Shown here in pieces: positions 18,960 through 28,880 of a DNA stretch of 64,000 nucleotides (position 1 is its first letter; every line of letters starts with the position of its first letter). The notes beneath the pieces were generated by a model that did not search any database, was not told where the DNA came from, and was given only the letters and a program-made list of their open reading frames with translations. This stretch comes from Azorinus chamasolen. Lineage: Eukaryota > Mollusca > Bivalvia > Cardiida > Solecurtidae. The position numbers and the translations under genes are program-made. The DNA lies in the NCBI GenBank assembly GCA_963576725.1, contig OY755240.1:30089932-30153931 (forward strand), written 5' to 3'.

Positions 18960-19060
18960 ATTTGACATTTGAAACTATTTTGGATTCAGATGGCATATCG
19001 GCTCTAAAAAGACGTTTCAACAGGTTCCTGGTTGTTTTGGCACTCTGATGAATCTTCTTA
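18960..19060. mobile_element. Degenerate PB-C3 remnant
   Basis: ACTATTTTGGATTCAGATGG, AGACGTTTCAACAGG and TTTTGGCACTCTGATG are weak echoes of a C3 hairpin and tail. Confidence 0.35.
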
Positions 19061-19108
19061 AAACAATAAAATCATCTATGAAATTTACATTGAAAGCTAA
19101 ACACAATA

Positions 19109-19312
19109 CAGCAAAACCCCTCTAATGCGACCATCTAAAAGAGGTGTAATTCTGGGTGCTAGATGCAGATGGTAACTTAATGCAGGACAAACGTAATGCA
19201 GAAAGCTCCTAGATGAGCATTCTGTATTACTTTTGTCCTGCATTAAGCAACCACCTGCTCATAAAGACATCCAGTTTATTCATTAAGTGGTCGCATTAGA
19301 GGGATTCTACTG
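19109..19312. mobile_element. TG-1 MITE with TAATGCGACC-type ends
   Basis: CAGCAAAACCCCTCTAATGC and GTCGCATTAGAGGGATTCTAC bound a 204-bp element, TA-flanked. The hairpin is GGACAAACGTAATGCAGAAA with its complement. Confidence 0.85.
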
Positions 19313-19364
19313 TATTTGCATTCTACGTTTGCTTTACTCTATATATAGATAGAGATCTATTTGA

Positions 19365-19875
19365 TAGAGACGCTTTTTCACAAATGTGTAAACAGAGTAG
19401 ATCCAAATCAGACGGTTGCTGCAGAAGCCACCTGACCAGGGTATTGTGTTTGCTTATGGAATTATAAAGATGCAATTATACAGTTTCTGCCATGTTCAAA
19501 TATCTGCTTGTCATAATGTGATTATAAAATTTTAGCTAATTGCTACTCACAAATGAGCTTGCTTATTAGCATTAAAAAATTATACAGCGTTTATATACCA
19601 TCATAAAAATAATCTAATAAATATTCAGGATGTCATTATTTGTTATACAGTAAAACCCCTCTAAACCGGAAGTCAAATTTAGTATAAATATCGGCCCTGT
19701 AGACAGGTGGCAGCTTAATGCAGGGTGAAAGTTATATACAGAAAGCTTCCACTAGGAATTTCACCCTGCATTAAGCAGCCACCTGCCTAAAAGTATCCAA
19801 AATACTCCTCTACTAGAATTCCGGTTTAGGTGGGTTATACTGTATACATATTCATTAGTTGTAGGGTAACAGTTA
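19365..19875 (+). mobile_element. PB-A2 MITE containing a TG-1
   Basis: The core AGAGTAGATCCAAATCAGAC and body precede the TG-1. CATATTCATTAGTTGTAGGG and TTAA follow it. The left terminus is damaged. Confidence 0.65.
19648..19842. mobile_element. TG-1 MITE nested in PB-A2
   Basis: CAGTAAAACCCCTCTAAACC and GGTTTAGGTGGGTTATACTG have TA on both sides within the A2 sequence GTTATACATATTC. The apex half of the hairpin is partly deleted. Confidence 0.85.
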
Positions 19876-19907
19876 AGATGATGTTACAGCAATACTCGTA
19901 AGTTAGT

Positions 19908-19983
19908 AACAACAACAACAACAACAACAACAACAATAATTATAATAAAAATAACAATAATAATGACAATAATAATAATAACG
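19908..19983. repeat. (AAC)n/(AAT)n microsatellite
   Basis: Nine or so AAC units pass into an imperfect AAT tract. Confidence 0.9.
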
Positions 19984-20107
19984 ACCATATTTTACATGGA
20001 TTACATATTTGGTAACAACCAATTTTCAACATGGTCCAAAAAACCATAAACATATGTATAACATCAATCATTTTTACTGATTTATTATGTCCTAAGTGTA
20101 AAAAGCA

Positions 20108-20175
20108 CTTTGATCTTGATCGGATACCGAGGTACTCGGCGTTTGATCTGAATCTAGACCCAAGCTGCTTGCGTA
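20108..20175. mobile_element. PB-C3 hairpin remnant
   Basis: The stem around GGATACCGAGGTACTCGGCG with CTAGACCCAAGCTGCTTGCG. No ends. Confidence 0.4.
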
Positions 20176-20195
20176 GGCTACTATAAGTACGCCTT

Positions 20196-20462
20196 TTAAC
20201 CATTTCCTTAGACTATTTTTAGATCCAACCTCTGAACAAATTTACCAAAAAGGAGCATTTGCTAGAGAAAAGGAAAACTTTAGAATTGTGTAGGTTTGAA
20301 ACCATTCTGATAAATACAGCAAATTTAGAATTGTATAGTTTTAAACAATTGTGATAAATAGAGCATTTGCTCCTATGTAGCAAATGCACTATTTATCACA
20401 TAGTTTTCAAAACTGACTTTTACAGAGGCGTCAAAAGGCGTCAGTAGGAGGGAATGGGTTAA
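20196..20462 (-). mobile_element. PB-B MITE with internal duplication
   Basis: TTAACCATTTCCTTAGACTA and GAGGGAATGGGTTAA bound it. The segment from TTTAGAATTGTGTAGG through ATAAATACAGC is present twice before the apex, lengthening it to 267 bp. Confidence 0.8.
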
Positions 20463-20752
20463 TGTTACAGCCGTCTAAAGGATGGGTCGCCTCGGCATTC
20501 ACGCAATACGTGCATACGTGTGTATAAATATTAAGAAAATCCCTGGAAAATAATAAATCTGATTACCCAAATGCTTAATGAAATGAGAATGTAATCTTTA
20601 TTAAATGTGTCTGGTTTACCAAGGGATGAATATAAATCGCATTTTATTTAATCATTTCTACATCTTGTATATATGCAAGCGTATTCAGCAGTTTGATAGA
20701 ACATAATGGAACACATCTCAGATAGCTATACCCAGCCTAACGATGACTTGGG
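20463..20752. other. No recognised feature
   Basis: No repeat end, tandem array or plausible gene seen. Confidence 0.45.
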
Positions 20753-20885
20753 TTAACCTTTCACTTGATCAGTATTCATGCAAGATTCCGCCAATTATGA
20801 ATATTAATTTATTTAATGTTTTGTATTAGATGTGTCATTAGGCTGTATATTGCAATAGCAAACAACGGTGAACCAGATCAGTGAC
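20753..20885 (-). mobile_element. PB-A2 fragment
   Basis: TTAACCTTTCACTTGATCAG opens it and AGCAAACAACGGTGAACCAG closes it, where a TG-3 interrupts. The hairpin at 21107-21176 may be its continuation. Confidence 0.5.
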
Positions 20886-20888
20886 ATA

Positions 20889-21092
20889 GAGTAAAACCTC
20901 TCTATAACGACTACTAAATTGAGTAAAATTAGCTGGTATTTAGGGCAGGTGGCTGCTTAAAGCAAGGTGAAGGTAAAACCGAACGCTCCTTTAGGAGCGT
21001 TCTGTTTTACTTTCACCTTGCTTTAAGCAGTCACCTGCATTTAACACAAATACTTGATGCAATTTAGTGGCCGTTATAGAGAGGTTTTACTG
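20889..21092. mobile_element. TG-3 MITE, complete, TA-flanked
   Basis: GAGTAAAACCTCTCTATAAC and GTTATAGAGAGGTTTTACTG bound 204 bp. The hairpin GCTTAAAGCAAGGTGAAGGT and complement has apex CGCTCCTTTAGGAGCG. Confidence 0.9.
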
Positions 21093-21106
21093 TATAAGCA
21101 AAAAAG

Positions 21107-21176
21107 CAAACAATGTAGACGCTGACTAGAGGGCTCTTGGAGGAGCCCTCAGTTTAGGGTCTATACTGTTTGCTGA
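21107..21176. mobile_element. PB-G/PB-A-type hairpin remnant
   Basis: GCAAACAATGTAGACGCTGA and GGTCTATACTGTTTGC pair around GGGCTCTTGGAGGAGCCC. Confidence 0.5.
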
Positions 21177-21274
21177 ACTAACCGATGTCAAAGGCTTACA
21201 CCTATATTTTGTTTGCTGTGCTACCTCAATATGAAGCATGGAATGGGTCAGATGTAAGATCTGGGCGGGTTTCC

Positions 21275-21528
21275 TTAACCCCTTCTTCATATAAATGTGT
21301 TTTCATGCATTTGCAAACCAAACAGAGTAGACCCAGATCAGACGACTCCTATAGGAGCCGTCTGATCAGGGTCTGCTCCGTTTGCTTATGGAATTTGATG
21401 CATCTGTTTTTTTACTTTCTAAAATGGCTACAATGTCCCGCCTTCCATATTTCATTATAACTCTTTTGTCCATGAATATTGAGTAGGTTTTGAAATGCGG
21501 AGTAAACACAGGACAGGGAAAAGGTTAA
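21275..21528 (+). mobile_element. PB-A MITE, complete
   Basis: TTAACCCCTTCTTCATATAA and GGACAGGGAAAAGGTTAA bound it. The core apex is GACTCCTATAGGAGCC and the A.A mismatch is kept. Length is 254 bp. Confidence 0.85.
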
Positions 21529-21719
21529 ATCAAATAATATGGGAATACATTAGTTAACATAGCACTACTTTCTAGAAGTCTAGTCAGGATTCACTGGGTC
21601 GTGTGGAAATGTTCCAGAATTAGTTCCAAGTAATCAATAAGGTATCATATAAACGTGGTATTCATATAATCCCTTTGACGCATTTAAGAGACGCCTGATT
21701 ATGGTACTATTCTTTTTGC

Positions 21720-22250
21720 GTAACCCTTTCCTTCGTTTAAATGCTTTTCATGATTTTGCAAACAGTGTAGACCTGTATAAAACGGCTCCGTTTGATAAGG
21801 GTCTGCTTTGTTTGCTTATGAAATTATAATAAATATGGCTCTAATGTCTACTAATACCACATATCCTATGTTGCTAATAAAAAAGTAAAGTACCTAGTTA
21901 TAGTCTACTTTCAGTCCGAATGACCGCTCAGCCGACTGTACATTTACTCCCCTGATCATTGAGTCATTGGCCTACAATATTGAGCACTGCTAACATATGG
22001 CGCAATCATGCAGCCGGAGTACCGGCGAGTGACCCTCACAGGTACCCATTTTAACCCCTGGGTGGAGAGGATGTGCGGGTGGGAGACACGGAAAAGCGTC
22101 TCTGAAATTTCCGGGAGGGACCGGGATTTGAACCCCGGACTTCCGGACTGATAGTCAAGCGCGTTACCACTAGACCACCGCCACCTGCAAATAATACATA
22201 CTCATAAAGGGTTTATTTCTGACCTGAATATTCAGTGGGAACTCGGTTAA
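21720..22250 (+). mobile_element. PB-A2 MITE interrupted by a SINE
   Basis: GTAACCCTTTCCTTCGTTTA starts it. The hairpin has lost most of its apex (AACGGCTCCGTTTG). After the SINE the A2 end (GACCTGAATATTCAGTGGGA) finishes at the TTAA shared with the next PB-B. Confidence 0.65.
21900..22186 (-). mobile_element. tRNA-derived SINE
   Basis: Read on the minus strand, 22182 downward begins GGCGGTGGTCTAGTGGTAAC, with a good Pol III box A (TGGTCTAGTGG) and box B (GGTTCAAATCC) near 22125-22135. The cloverleaf is degenerate: the acceptor has mismatches, and the loop CTATCAG would give an ATC anticodon. The body contains CACCCAGGGGTTAAAATGGG, a block I recall from marine-animal SINEs. No target duplication or tail was resolved. 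Confidence 0.65.
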
Positions 22251-22471
22251 CCCTTTACCCCATAGGCTATTTGACATCCAACCACTTTGAAAAAATCTAA
22301 CGAAAAGGAGCATTAACTAAAGAAAATGAAAATTTTAGAATGTTGTAGTTTGAAACCATTATGATAAAAAGAGCATTTGCTCCTATAGCAAATGTTCTAT
22401 TTATCACAATGATTTTAACAGGTGACTTTTGCAGAGGCGTCAAAAGGCGTCAATATGAGGGCATGGGTTAA
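22247..22471 (-). mobile_element. PB-B MITE sharing a TTAA with PB-A2
   Basis: TTAACCCTTTACCCCATAGG and GGGCATGGGTTAA bound it. The apex is reduced to TGCTCCTATAGCA. Confidence 0.85.
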
Positions 22472-23183
22472 GGCGATGCAAAATATCTGATTCCACAGTT
22501 TCTGTTATGGCCAAAGAAATCCTTGGTTCTTTTACCATTATCAAACGTCTCCTAAAACATATTAGTAATGTCATTATTGCTAACATTGTTATTCATTAGG
22601 CAAAATATCTAATCGAATTAGATCCCATCTGGCGAGTAAGAGTTTCATAATGTATTTAGTTGTGTGCTTCATAATGTAAGAAGGGGTACAAATATGATGT
22701 CAGCTGTCACAGGGACAACAATGAACGTAAACCATGAGGTTTGCCAGAAAGGTGTATCAACTCATTTAACCCTATTGCCTTTTACAAGGAATACAATATA
22801 ACCCCTCTAAAAAGTTGTGTGTGATCAGGTCTGGATTTATACATCGATGAACACAACAAAAATGTAATTCAATCTTTATAATTCCATCCATCTGTCCTTT
22901 TAAAAATTGTTACCTGTAGACATAAAACAAATTTGACATTGGCTATTTCAAGTGCCGTGCGTAGGAATTCAATCAATACACATTCTAACAACTATGTCAC
23001 TTTGTGTACTGTATCCTACGTCATAGATGACGTATCATAGACTGTTCTCAACTATTTGACCTAGTTGCAACAAATCGAGGTTAACAATAACTAAAAAGCA
23101 ATAAACGGAACTATTCCCAACACATGTCCTACCTTACTACTTTGTGATATTTCCTCTTAATCGAATAACTTGCATAATCCTCA
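22472..23183. other. Low-repeat stretch without recognised feature
   Basis: Apart from isolated fragments such as GTGATCAGGTCTGGATTTAT, I see no MITE, tandem array or coding signal. With the next 1.5 kb it is the least repetitive part of the window. Confidence 0.5.
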
Positions 23184-23735
23184 TTGGAATCGATCTGTAT
23201 AAGCTCTGAACATAGACCAGTGGAATACGTGTCCGAATCCTCAAAATCTCTTGAACAGATCCCTTATATTTTCTATAAAATGCACTATACACGAAAGTTT
23301 ACGTTTGATATACAGCCAAGTAAAGGTAAGTATTCTCAATTATATTCAAACCCCGATGATTGTGCAGGCCAAGAATTGGATCTAGAATGTTATTTCTGGC
23401 CTGGTAAACACTAAACAGCTATCCTACCAGTACGTTTTACTGGGGTCTATTGTCGTCCTGGATTTGACGGACAGGTATCTTGTTATTACTGGCAGAGTGG
23501 CCATGCCACTTTGACACTAAGTCTGGTCTGTAGCCCTCGCTTTGTTTTCTCCAAATCAACACACGGTTATCAGTGCCGATCACCACTTTACTTCCATCCG
23601 AAACAATCATTTTATCTCACCTCCCAGAAGTTCACCTCGTCCATTTCTCTCTACACCATGCGAGCCGCCTGGCTCTGCTGGTTCTTGATATACAATCACT
23701 TGCCTTTTACCATAAATTTCACTCTTTACACTTAA
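23184..23735 (+). pseudogene. Open frame with one internal stop, unknown
   Basis: A frame of about 184 codons is interrupted once, by TAA at 23412-23414. The first codon is TTG, so no Met start is evident. It is rather Cys- and aromatic-rich after the stop (VYCRPGFDGQVSCYYW). A consensus splice donor AAAG|GTAAGT at 23324 and an acceptor-like TTGTGCAG|G near 23367 lie in frame, so an exon of a decayed gene is possible. I do not recognise a family, and chance cannot be excluded. Confidence 0.2.
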
Positions 23736-24011
23736 ATTTCAAAATACGCGCTCCACAAAACTTCAAAACAACATTTTTCTCCCAATAATTCTATGTCAAC
23801 ATGGTTTCAAGGAATTGGTGTATTAATAGAACATGCATAGTAAAAAGAAGTAGTTCCATAGTGTATCTGCTACTGGTTACCGACTTCATGTAAATCATTG
23901 AGCGACGACAGAGAACCAGCTCTTTACATTCATTGAGAAATGAATGTCAAATTTCAACCAATCAGATTCGGCGATTTTGTGTAAATGTCACTGGATTGGA
24001 ATTATTTAAGA

Positions 24012-24170
24012 AATGAATGACGTGCTTCCGGTGTTCATGAGGTTATGCAACGCATAGCTTTACGAGCAAAGTTGGTGAAGCCCGATGGGCTTCACGTGAA
24101 TCTTTGCTCGTAAAGCTATGCGTTGCATAACCTCATGAACACCGGGAGCACGTCATTTATTTCTTATATT
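24012..24170. repeat. FB-I long, near-perfect inverted repeat
   Basis: Arms of about 75 bp run from GAAATGAATGACGTGCTTCC inward to GGTGAAGCCC, then return as GGGCTTCACGTGAATC and onward to GCACGTCATTTATTTC. Only a few mismatches are seen. It lies alone in low-repeat sequence and has no TTAA or TA-type family ends. Confidence 0.85.
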
Positions 24171-24357
24171 TATATTCCATTGTATTTCTTATATTTCAAC
24201 GGATTGTTTTTAAATATTATATACCGGTCACGTAATAGCCGCTATCTAGGTCGTTTCTAACGTAGTAGGATCTCTATATATGGTATGAAAAATAGTCCCA
24301 AACACATATTATAAATATAGAATGAATACAAGATTTTAATCAGTAAATTGTCCAGCT

Positions 24358-24733
24358 ATGTTTAAAGAAAAGATGATCGAGATATTTCAAATCATATATA
24401 TTTACGAAATGTTGGTATTAAAGCATCTTCTTCAATGTAGGTCGCGGCGTCGAAGCCAATTTACTCACCCGCCATGCTTGATCGAAAGCGGGTCACAACG
24501 TTGGATTTTATTCTCGGATATTTCTTTGTTAACGGTAAGGACATTGACTTATTTATGCTTCACTCATTACTTGATAATATATTCTGATACGCCACGGCTG
24601 TTAAAGTTGGCAATATTATGTATTCAAGCGATAATTCTCAGTAAGAAGATGCCACATTTCAAATTTTCAGGGCCGCTGTCACGTATCGATTCCCCATTGA
24701 TAAATCTTAAAATAGGTCATAACTGGGTCAGTA
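24358..24733 (+). other. Open frame of unknown status
   Basis: A Met-initiated frame of 151 codons ends at 24813, but its last quarter runs into a TG-1 element. The peptide is Leu/Ile-rich with a basic patch (CRSRRRSQ) and matches nothing I know. I treat it as probably non-coding. Confidence 0.15.
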
Positions 24734-24957
24734 CAGTATTACTCCGCGCTTACACAGCGGAATTCTTTCTTTTTAGAATAAGGTTATATAAGGACGTTGC
24801 AGGGCGAATGTAAATATTGCAGGATGAACGTCATGAAGAAAGCTCCTCTAGGAGCTTTCTGCATGACGTTCACGCTGCATTAAGCAGCTACCTGCCTAAA
24901 CGTATGTAAATTCTTAGAAAGCTCTTACTAGAATTCCGGTTTAGAGGGTTTTTACTG
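24734..24957. mobile_element. TG-1 MITE, left end diverged
   Basis: CAGTATTACTCCGCGCTTAC and CCGGTTTAGAGGGTTTTTACTG-type ends are TA-flanked. The hairpin GATGAACGTCATGAAGAAA pairs around AGCTCCTCTAGGAGCT. Confidence 0.8.
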
Positions 24958-25019
24958 TATAGGTAAACGCTGTAGATGGAGATCAGAGAACTACTGAAGA
25001 GGGGTCAAACTGTTTTAGT

Positions 25020-25205
25020 AATCTTAATCCTGCTATGTGCGATCCGACTCACTTTTGAAAACAGTTTGGATCCAAATGAGACACTGTGTAACTCGGCGTC
25101 TCATCAGTCTGCAGGCTATTTGGCACTCGGTCTTTATTTAGTATCATAAAAGTTTGATCGAATCTGAAGTTGCACCACATCAACATTTGACCAGACTGGA
25201 TTTTT
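25020..25205 (+). mobile_element. PB-C3 MITE
   Basis: Left end TAATCCTGCTATGTGCG, core CAGTTTGGATCCAAATGAGA / GGCGTCTCATCAG, then the tail GTTTGATCGAATCTGAAG and the decayed right end TTTTTGTACAG. Confidence 0.6.
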
Positions 25206-25629
25206 GTACAGTAGTTATTGGTCCAGATAAGATGCGTAAATTAAAACATTTTCAAGAATAACTTCTTTATTTCTCCACCAAACCCTATGTTGTGACCACT
25301 CTTTAGAATCGTCTCTTCAAGACGATTCCAAAGAGTGGTCACAACATAGGGTTTAACCCATTACCTCATAGGCTATTTTTAGATACAATATCTTAGAATA
25401 AATCTACCGAAAAGGAGCATTAACTAGAGAAAGGATTTTTTTTAGAATTTTGTAGTTTGAAACCATTATGATAAATAGAGCATTTGCTCCTATAGGAGCA
25501 AATGATCTATTTATCACAATGGTTTCAAAAAGTGACTTTTTACAGAGTCGCCAAAAGTCGTCAATATGAGGGAATGGGTTAATGGAGAAATGACGATTTT
25601 AGTACTTGAGTACGCACGTTTGTCTGTTT
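25206..25629 (+). mobile_element. FB-F foldback with nested PB-B
   Basis: GGTCCAGATAAGATGCG starts it and the stem apex is ATCGTCTCTTCAAGACGAT. The right arm is split by PB-B at 25353 and resumes GGAGAAATGACGATTTTAG, ending near GTACGCACGTTTG. Confidence 0.75.
25353..25582 (-). mobile_element. PB-B MITE nested in FB-F
   Basis: TTAACCCATTACCTCATAGG and GAGGGAATGGGTTAA bound it. The palindrome is intact except for AATGATC in the right arm. Confidence 0.9.
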
Positions 25630-25669
25630 CCCCGAGTAAAGTAATGGTTACAAATGACCCATACAGAGA

Positions 25670-25921
25670 CGTCTTTATACTTCTTTTCTGGTATAGACAC
25701 GTTTACACGCATTTGTAAACACATTAGATCTAGATCAGACGGTCCCTACAGGAACCATCTGATCTGGGTCTGCTCTGTTTGCTTTTTTAATTATATAGAT
25801 ATGAGTCTACAGTTTCTGTCCAGGTAAAAATAATCCAGCAATCATTTACCATTATACAAAATGAGCTAATCAATATTCACGATGTCATTATTTCTAACAT
25901 GAATACTTAACAGGTAAATGT
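25670..25921 (+). mobile_element. PB-A2 MITE, left terminus decayed
   Basis: Core ATCTAGATCAGACGGTCCC / GGAACCATCTGATCTGGGTC, then the A2 body, and a right end AACAGGTAAATGTTT. Confidence 0.65.
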
Positions 25922-26098
25922 TTGCGAATAGAAGAGCCAAAAACTGCATTTAGATACTGATATACATATATTTGTGCTAACCTTGTCTACCATGAATAAT
26001 ATATTCGCATGCTTATCCGACTGCGTGCTTGTCTTACTATCTATCAGGCAATTAGTCTGTCTTTAGCTTTTAATGAAATTAATTATATGGCCAAATAT

Positions 26099-26270
26099 AC
26101 AGCTGAATTTCGATATCTCGAACGTAAGGGAACCATACATATTAATTCGAGATAACAGAGATTCGAGTCATCCGATTTCTAATCTGAACAAGTTCATAGC
26201 ACACAACCACAAACACAGAAGACCAATATCATGCGGTGTATGGGGATCTGCTCTGTTTGTGTATGAAAGT
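26099..26270 (+). mobile_element. TG-2 left end joined to a PB-A right arm
   Basis: CAGCTGAATTTCGATATCTC through CATCCGATTTCTAATCTGAA is TG-2. From about 26205 the sequence becomes GATCTGCTCTGTTTGTGTAT, an A-type right arm. The TG-2 hairpin is missing. Confidence 0.5.
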
Positions 26271-26359
26271 ATATGTATATATGTCATCGAATTACATGTA
26301 TACTGTTTTCTATTTTCACAATATATAACAGTAAGTATATATTTTACAGTTTAATTTAG

Positions 26360-26760
26360 AACTGCTTTCTGGCAAACAGAGAAGACAACAATCGGACAGC
26401 CTTTAAGGGGCTATCTGATCAAGGTTTGATCTGTTTCCAAATGCATGATTTTCAAGTGGTGCGATATCATATGGCTATATCTAAAAGACATAAGTAGACG
26501 TCTACTATATATGTGAATAACTAGCTAGAATGTCGTAAAAATGTTTTGTCAGTCATCTTAATGTCTTTATTGAAATTGTATTAACCTCATGGACGTGTTA
26601 GTCTAAAGGTGAAAATCTTATCTTATCTTATCTAAATGTATAGTGTCTGTCGCGGCTAAAATGTACAGTGTTCATACATGTATACCATTATAAAAAGTCA
26701 GCAAATGAATATTTGTATTGTACTTATTTCTTACATGCACATTTATGAGGGAAAGGGTTA
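26360..26760 (+). mobile_element. PB-A2 MITE with inserted or diverged middle
   Basis: The core GCAAACAGAGAAGACAACAA / CTATCTGATCAAGG lies at 26373-26440. The A2 right end (ACCATTATAAAAAGTCAGCA, GAGGGAAAGGGTTA) lies at 26635-26760. About 190 bp of unrelated sequence separates them. Confidence 0.55.
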
Positions 26761-27068
26761 TTGCATTCAAATGTCTATGTACCTTATTTCCCACGTGAAA
26801 CAGGTCGAATACTATCAACTTATTTTGTTGGATGTTTAAGCTATTAAAAGCCTTAAAGCTAATAAACTAAATAAGGATTTTCTATTATTTATATTGTCTA
26901 GATTTGTTATGAGATTTTCTAATCCTTAGCTACCAGCATGCTTCCAATAAAGCGCACAAGTGAAACAACATTATTACCTGAAATAGCTAAACCGAATCTA
27001 AATAAGACCACCTCTGTATCGTTAATACCTATATATGGATACAAAACTAGTCTTAACCAAACTTGCCC
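26761..27068. other. No recognised feature
   Basis: AT-rich, with no repeat end or convincing frame noted. Confidence 0.5.
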
Positions 27069-27483
27069 TTAACCCTTACCATGGTGAATTTTGAAAATGA
27101 ACAGGCCCCGAGGTTATAAAACTTAAAACAAACTCTGTGCTCAAAACTCAGAATTTTTCTCAACTCAAAACACTTCAGCAAACATTTTATATATAGCCAG
27201 TTATATTTACTGTAAAAATATGTCCAAATGAGGTTACTAGAATCAGCTAAAGCGTGTTATGTTAAAAGTATAGCCTGTAGTAGAAACTGAGTTTTGAGCA
27301 CAGAGTTCTTTTTAAGTTTTATAACCTCGGGCCCAGGTTAAGCTTACGGTGAATATTTAGGGATTTTTTCTAAAGAACAGTTTTAACATGACAAACAGTG
27401 CAGATCCTGATGAGAGGGCTCCTCTGGGTCTACACTGTTTGCAAAGAACATTAGTGACTCGTTTCCCACATTGTAAGGGTTAA
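27069..27483 (-). mobile_element. PB-G MITE containing FB-J
   Basis: TTAACCCTTACCATGGTGAA starts it. After FB-J come the core AACAGTGCAGATCCTGATGA / CTCTGGGTCTACACTG and the GTGACTCGTTTCCCACATTG end, the reverse complement of the family's left end, with TTAA at 27480. Confidence 0.7.
27107..27333. mobile_element. FB-J terminal-inverted-repeat element
   Basis: Terminal repeats of about 45 bp begin CCGAGGTTATAAAACTTAAA and end TTTAAGTTTTATAACCTCGG. The 130-bp interior is unrelated. It is a single copy in this window. The target duplication is ambiguous (GGCC/GCCC context). Confidence 0.75.
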
Positions 27484-27494
27484 ACCTTCTGGCG

Positions 27495-27600
27495 AACGCG
27501 AATTGGTCGCAATTACAAACAGTTTGGATCCAGATGAGACACCGACTAACTCGGCGACTCATCAGGAGCCAAACTGTTTGTCACCAAGACTAACATTTCC
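27495..27600 (+). mobile_element. PB-C-type hairpin remnant
   Basis: ACAAACAGTTTGGATCCAGA with CGACTCATCAGGAGCCAAAC around CGACTAACTCG. The A.A mismatch is kept. Confidence 0.6.
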
Positions 27601-27857
27601 TGAATGCATACAGGAATCGGAAGGAGGTAAGTAATAAATGCAGCATAACAGAGGTTGAGGAGATGTTATACTTTGACAAGATAAGGACTAATAATTTCGA
27701 AGAAGCTGTAATATGTTTAACGCGGGTCGTTAAATTAAAGTTGCATGAATAAAACCTATTGTTAAATGGTTTATTTGCGAAAGCGATGTTGTGTTGGAAA
27801 AGCAAGAGTTTATATCGTAAACACGTAGCACATAGAAGAAAGATATTCCTTGCTTAA
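27601..27857. other. No recognised feature
   Basis: Nothing beyond AT-rich sequence is visible. Confidence 0.45.
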
Positions 27858-27859
27858 TA

Positions 27860-28063
27860 CAGTAAAACCTCTCTATAACGGACACTAAATAACATCAAGT
27901 ATTTTGTGTTAAAGGCAGGTGGTTGCTTAAAGCAAGGTGAAAGTAAAACAGACCGCTCCTATAGGAGCGTTCTGCTTTACTTCTGCCTTGCTTTAAGCAG
28001 CCACCTGCCCTAAATACCAACTAATTAAAACAATTTAGTGACCGTTATAGAGAGGTTTTACTG
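27860..28063. mobile_element. TG-3 MITE, complete, TA-flanked
   Basis: CAGTAAAACCTCTCTATAAC and GTTATAGAGAGGTTTTACTG, 204 bp. Apex CGCTCCTATAGGAGCG. Very close to the copies at 31947 and 47216. Confidence 0.9.
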
Positions 28064-28065
28064 TA

Positions 28066-28311
28066 CTTTACTCCATACTTATGTCTTTTATGCATTTACA
28101 AACACTGTAGACTTAGATAAGATTAAGATAAGACGGCTCCTATAGGAGCTGTCTGATAAAAGTTTGCTCTGTTTAGATTTGATATAATGTAGATATGATT
28201 TAAAGTTGCTGTTACGATAAAACAAATTTCTGTTCATAGTGATATTATACAACTTCAATGAATTAATATTGTCATTATTTTAGCCTGACTATTCATGAAG
28301 TAAAGGATTAA
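28066..28311 (+). mobile_element. PB-A2 MITE
   Basis: ACTTTACTCCATACTTATGT stands in for the left end. The core has an inserted AGATAAGATT repeat before ACGGCTCCTATAGGAGCTGT. The right end is CATGAAGTAAAGGATTAA. Confidence 0.7.
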
Positions 28312-28521
28312 CCCTTTCGCCGCAAAATTTCTAATTGTCGTCTGCAAACCAATTTTGTTAAATCATTCGGTTAAATAAGGAAAAGAGATAAATAAATGCA
28401 AAATTCAAAGGAATAAAGCCCAGATATAGAAATAGAGTTTGAGACAAAACGTGAAGTCCTTGATCTGGGACTGCACTATTTGTCGTGGTGCATTTTTGCC
28501 ACATTTGCGGTGAAAGGGTTA
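28308..28521 (-). mobile_element. PB-E MITE with deleted apex
   Basis: TTAACCCTTTCGCCGCAAAAT and TTTGCGGTGAAAGGGTTAG bound it. The stem reads GTGAAGTCCTTGATCTGGGAC, so the AGACGCCGCC..GGCGTC apex is gone and only its outer arms remain. Confidence 0.8.
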
Positions 28522-28574
28522 GCGGCTGCTTCAGGTTTCAAATTGAATCTGTCTTCAATTTAGTTTTTAAAACA

Positions 28575-28778
28575 AAATTAGTGTCAAACAGTTTGGATCC
28601 TGATGAAACGCGAGAATATTCGGCGTCTCATCTGGATCTAAACTGTATTTTCAAAGGACATCGCCGTTTATATCATAACTCTTGATATGCTATATACGTA
28701 AAATGCTGTACCACTTTCAGCAAATAAATATGCATGAATTCATAAATTCTTAAATAAATATTCATGAAGTAAAGGTTA
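28575..28778 (-). mobile_element. PB-C hairpin and PB-A2 end fragments
   Basis: CAAACAGTTTGGATCCTGAT / GGCGTCTCATCTGGATC lies at 28583-28650. An A2 terminal piece (AAATAAATATTCATGAAGTA) ends near 28778. Confidence 0.5.
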
Positions 28779-28880
28779 AAGCGTCATGCAAGTAAGACAG
28801 TCTTGATTTCAGTTTGCAGTGTAAGAGACTCGTATGTTTGCCTTGTTCGTTCCGGTGAGTGTCAAACCAGGGGTAGCCGC

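Noticed and set aside
22110..22182. Functional tRNA gene on the minus strand
   Set aside because: Box A and B are good, but the acceptor stem, T stem and anticodon stem all have mismatches, and it continues into a SINE-like body.
24358..24813. 151-codon frame as a protein gene
   Set aside because: Its last quarter is inside a TG-1 MITE, and the peptide has no recognisable motif.
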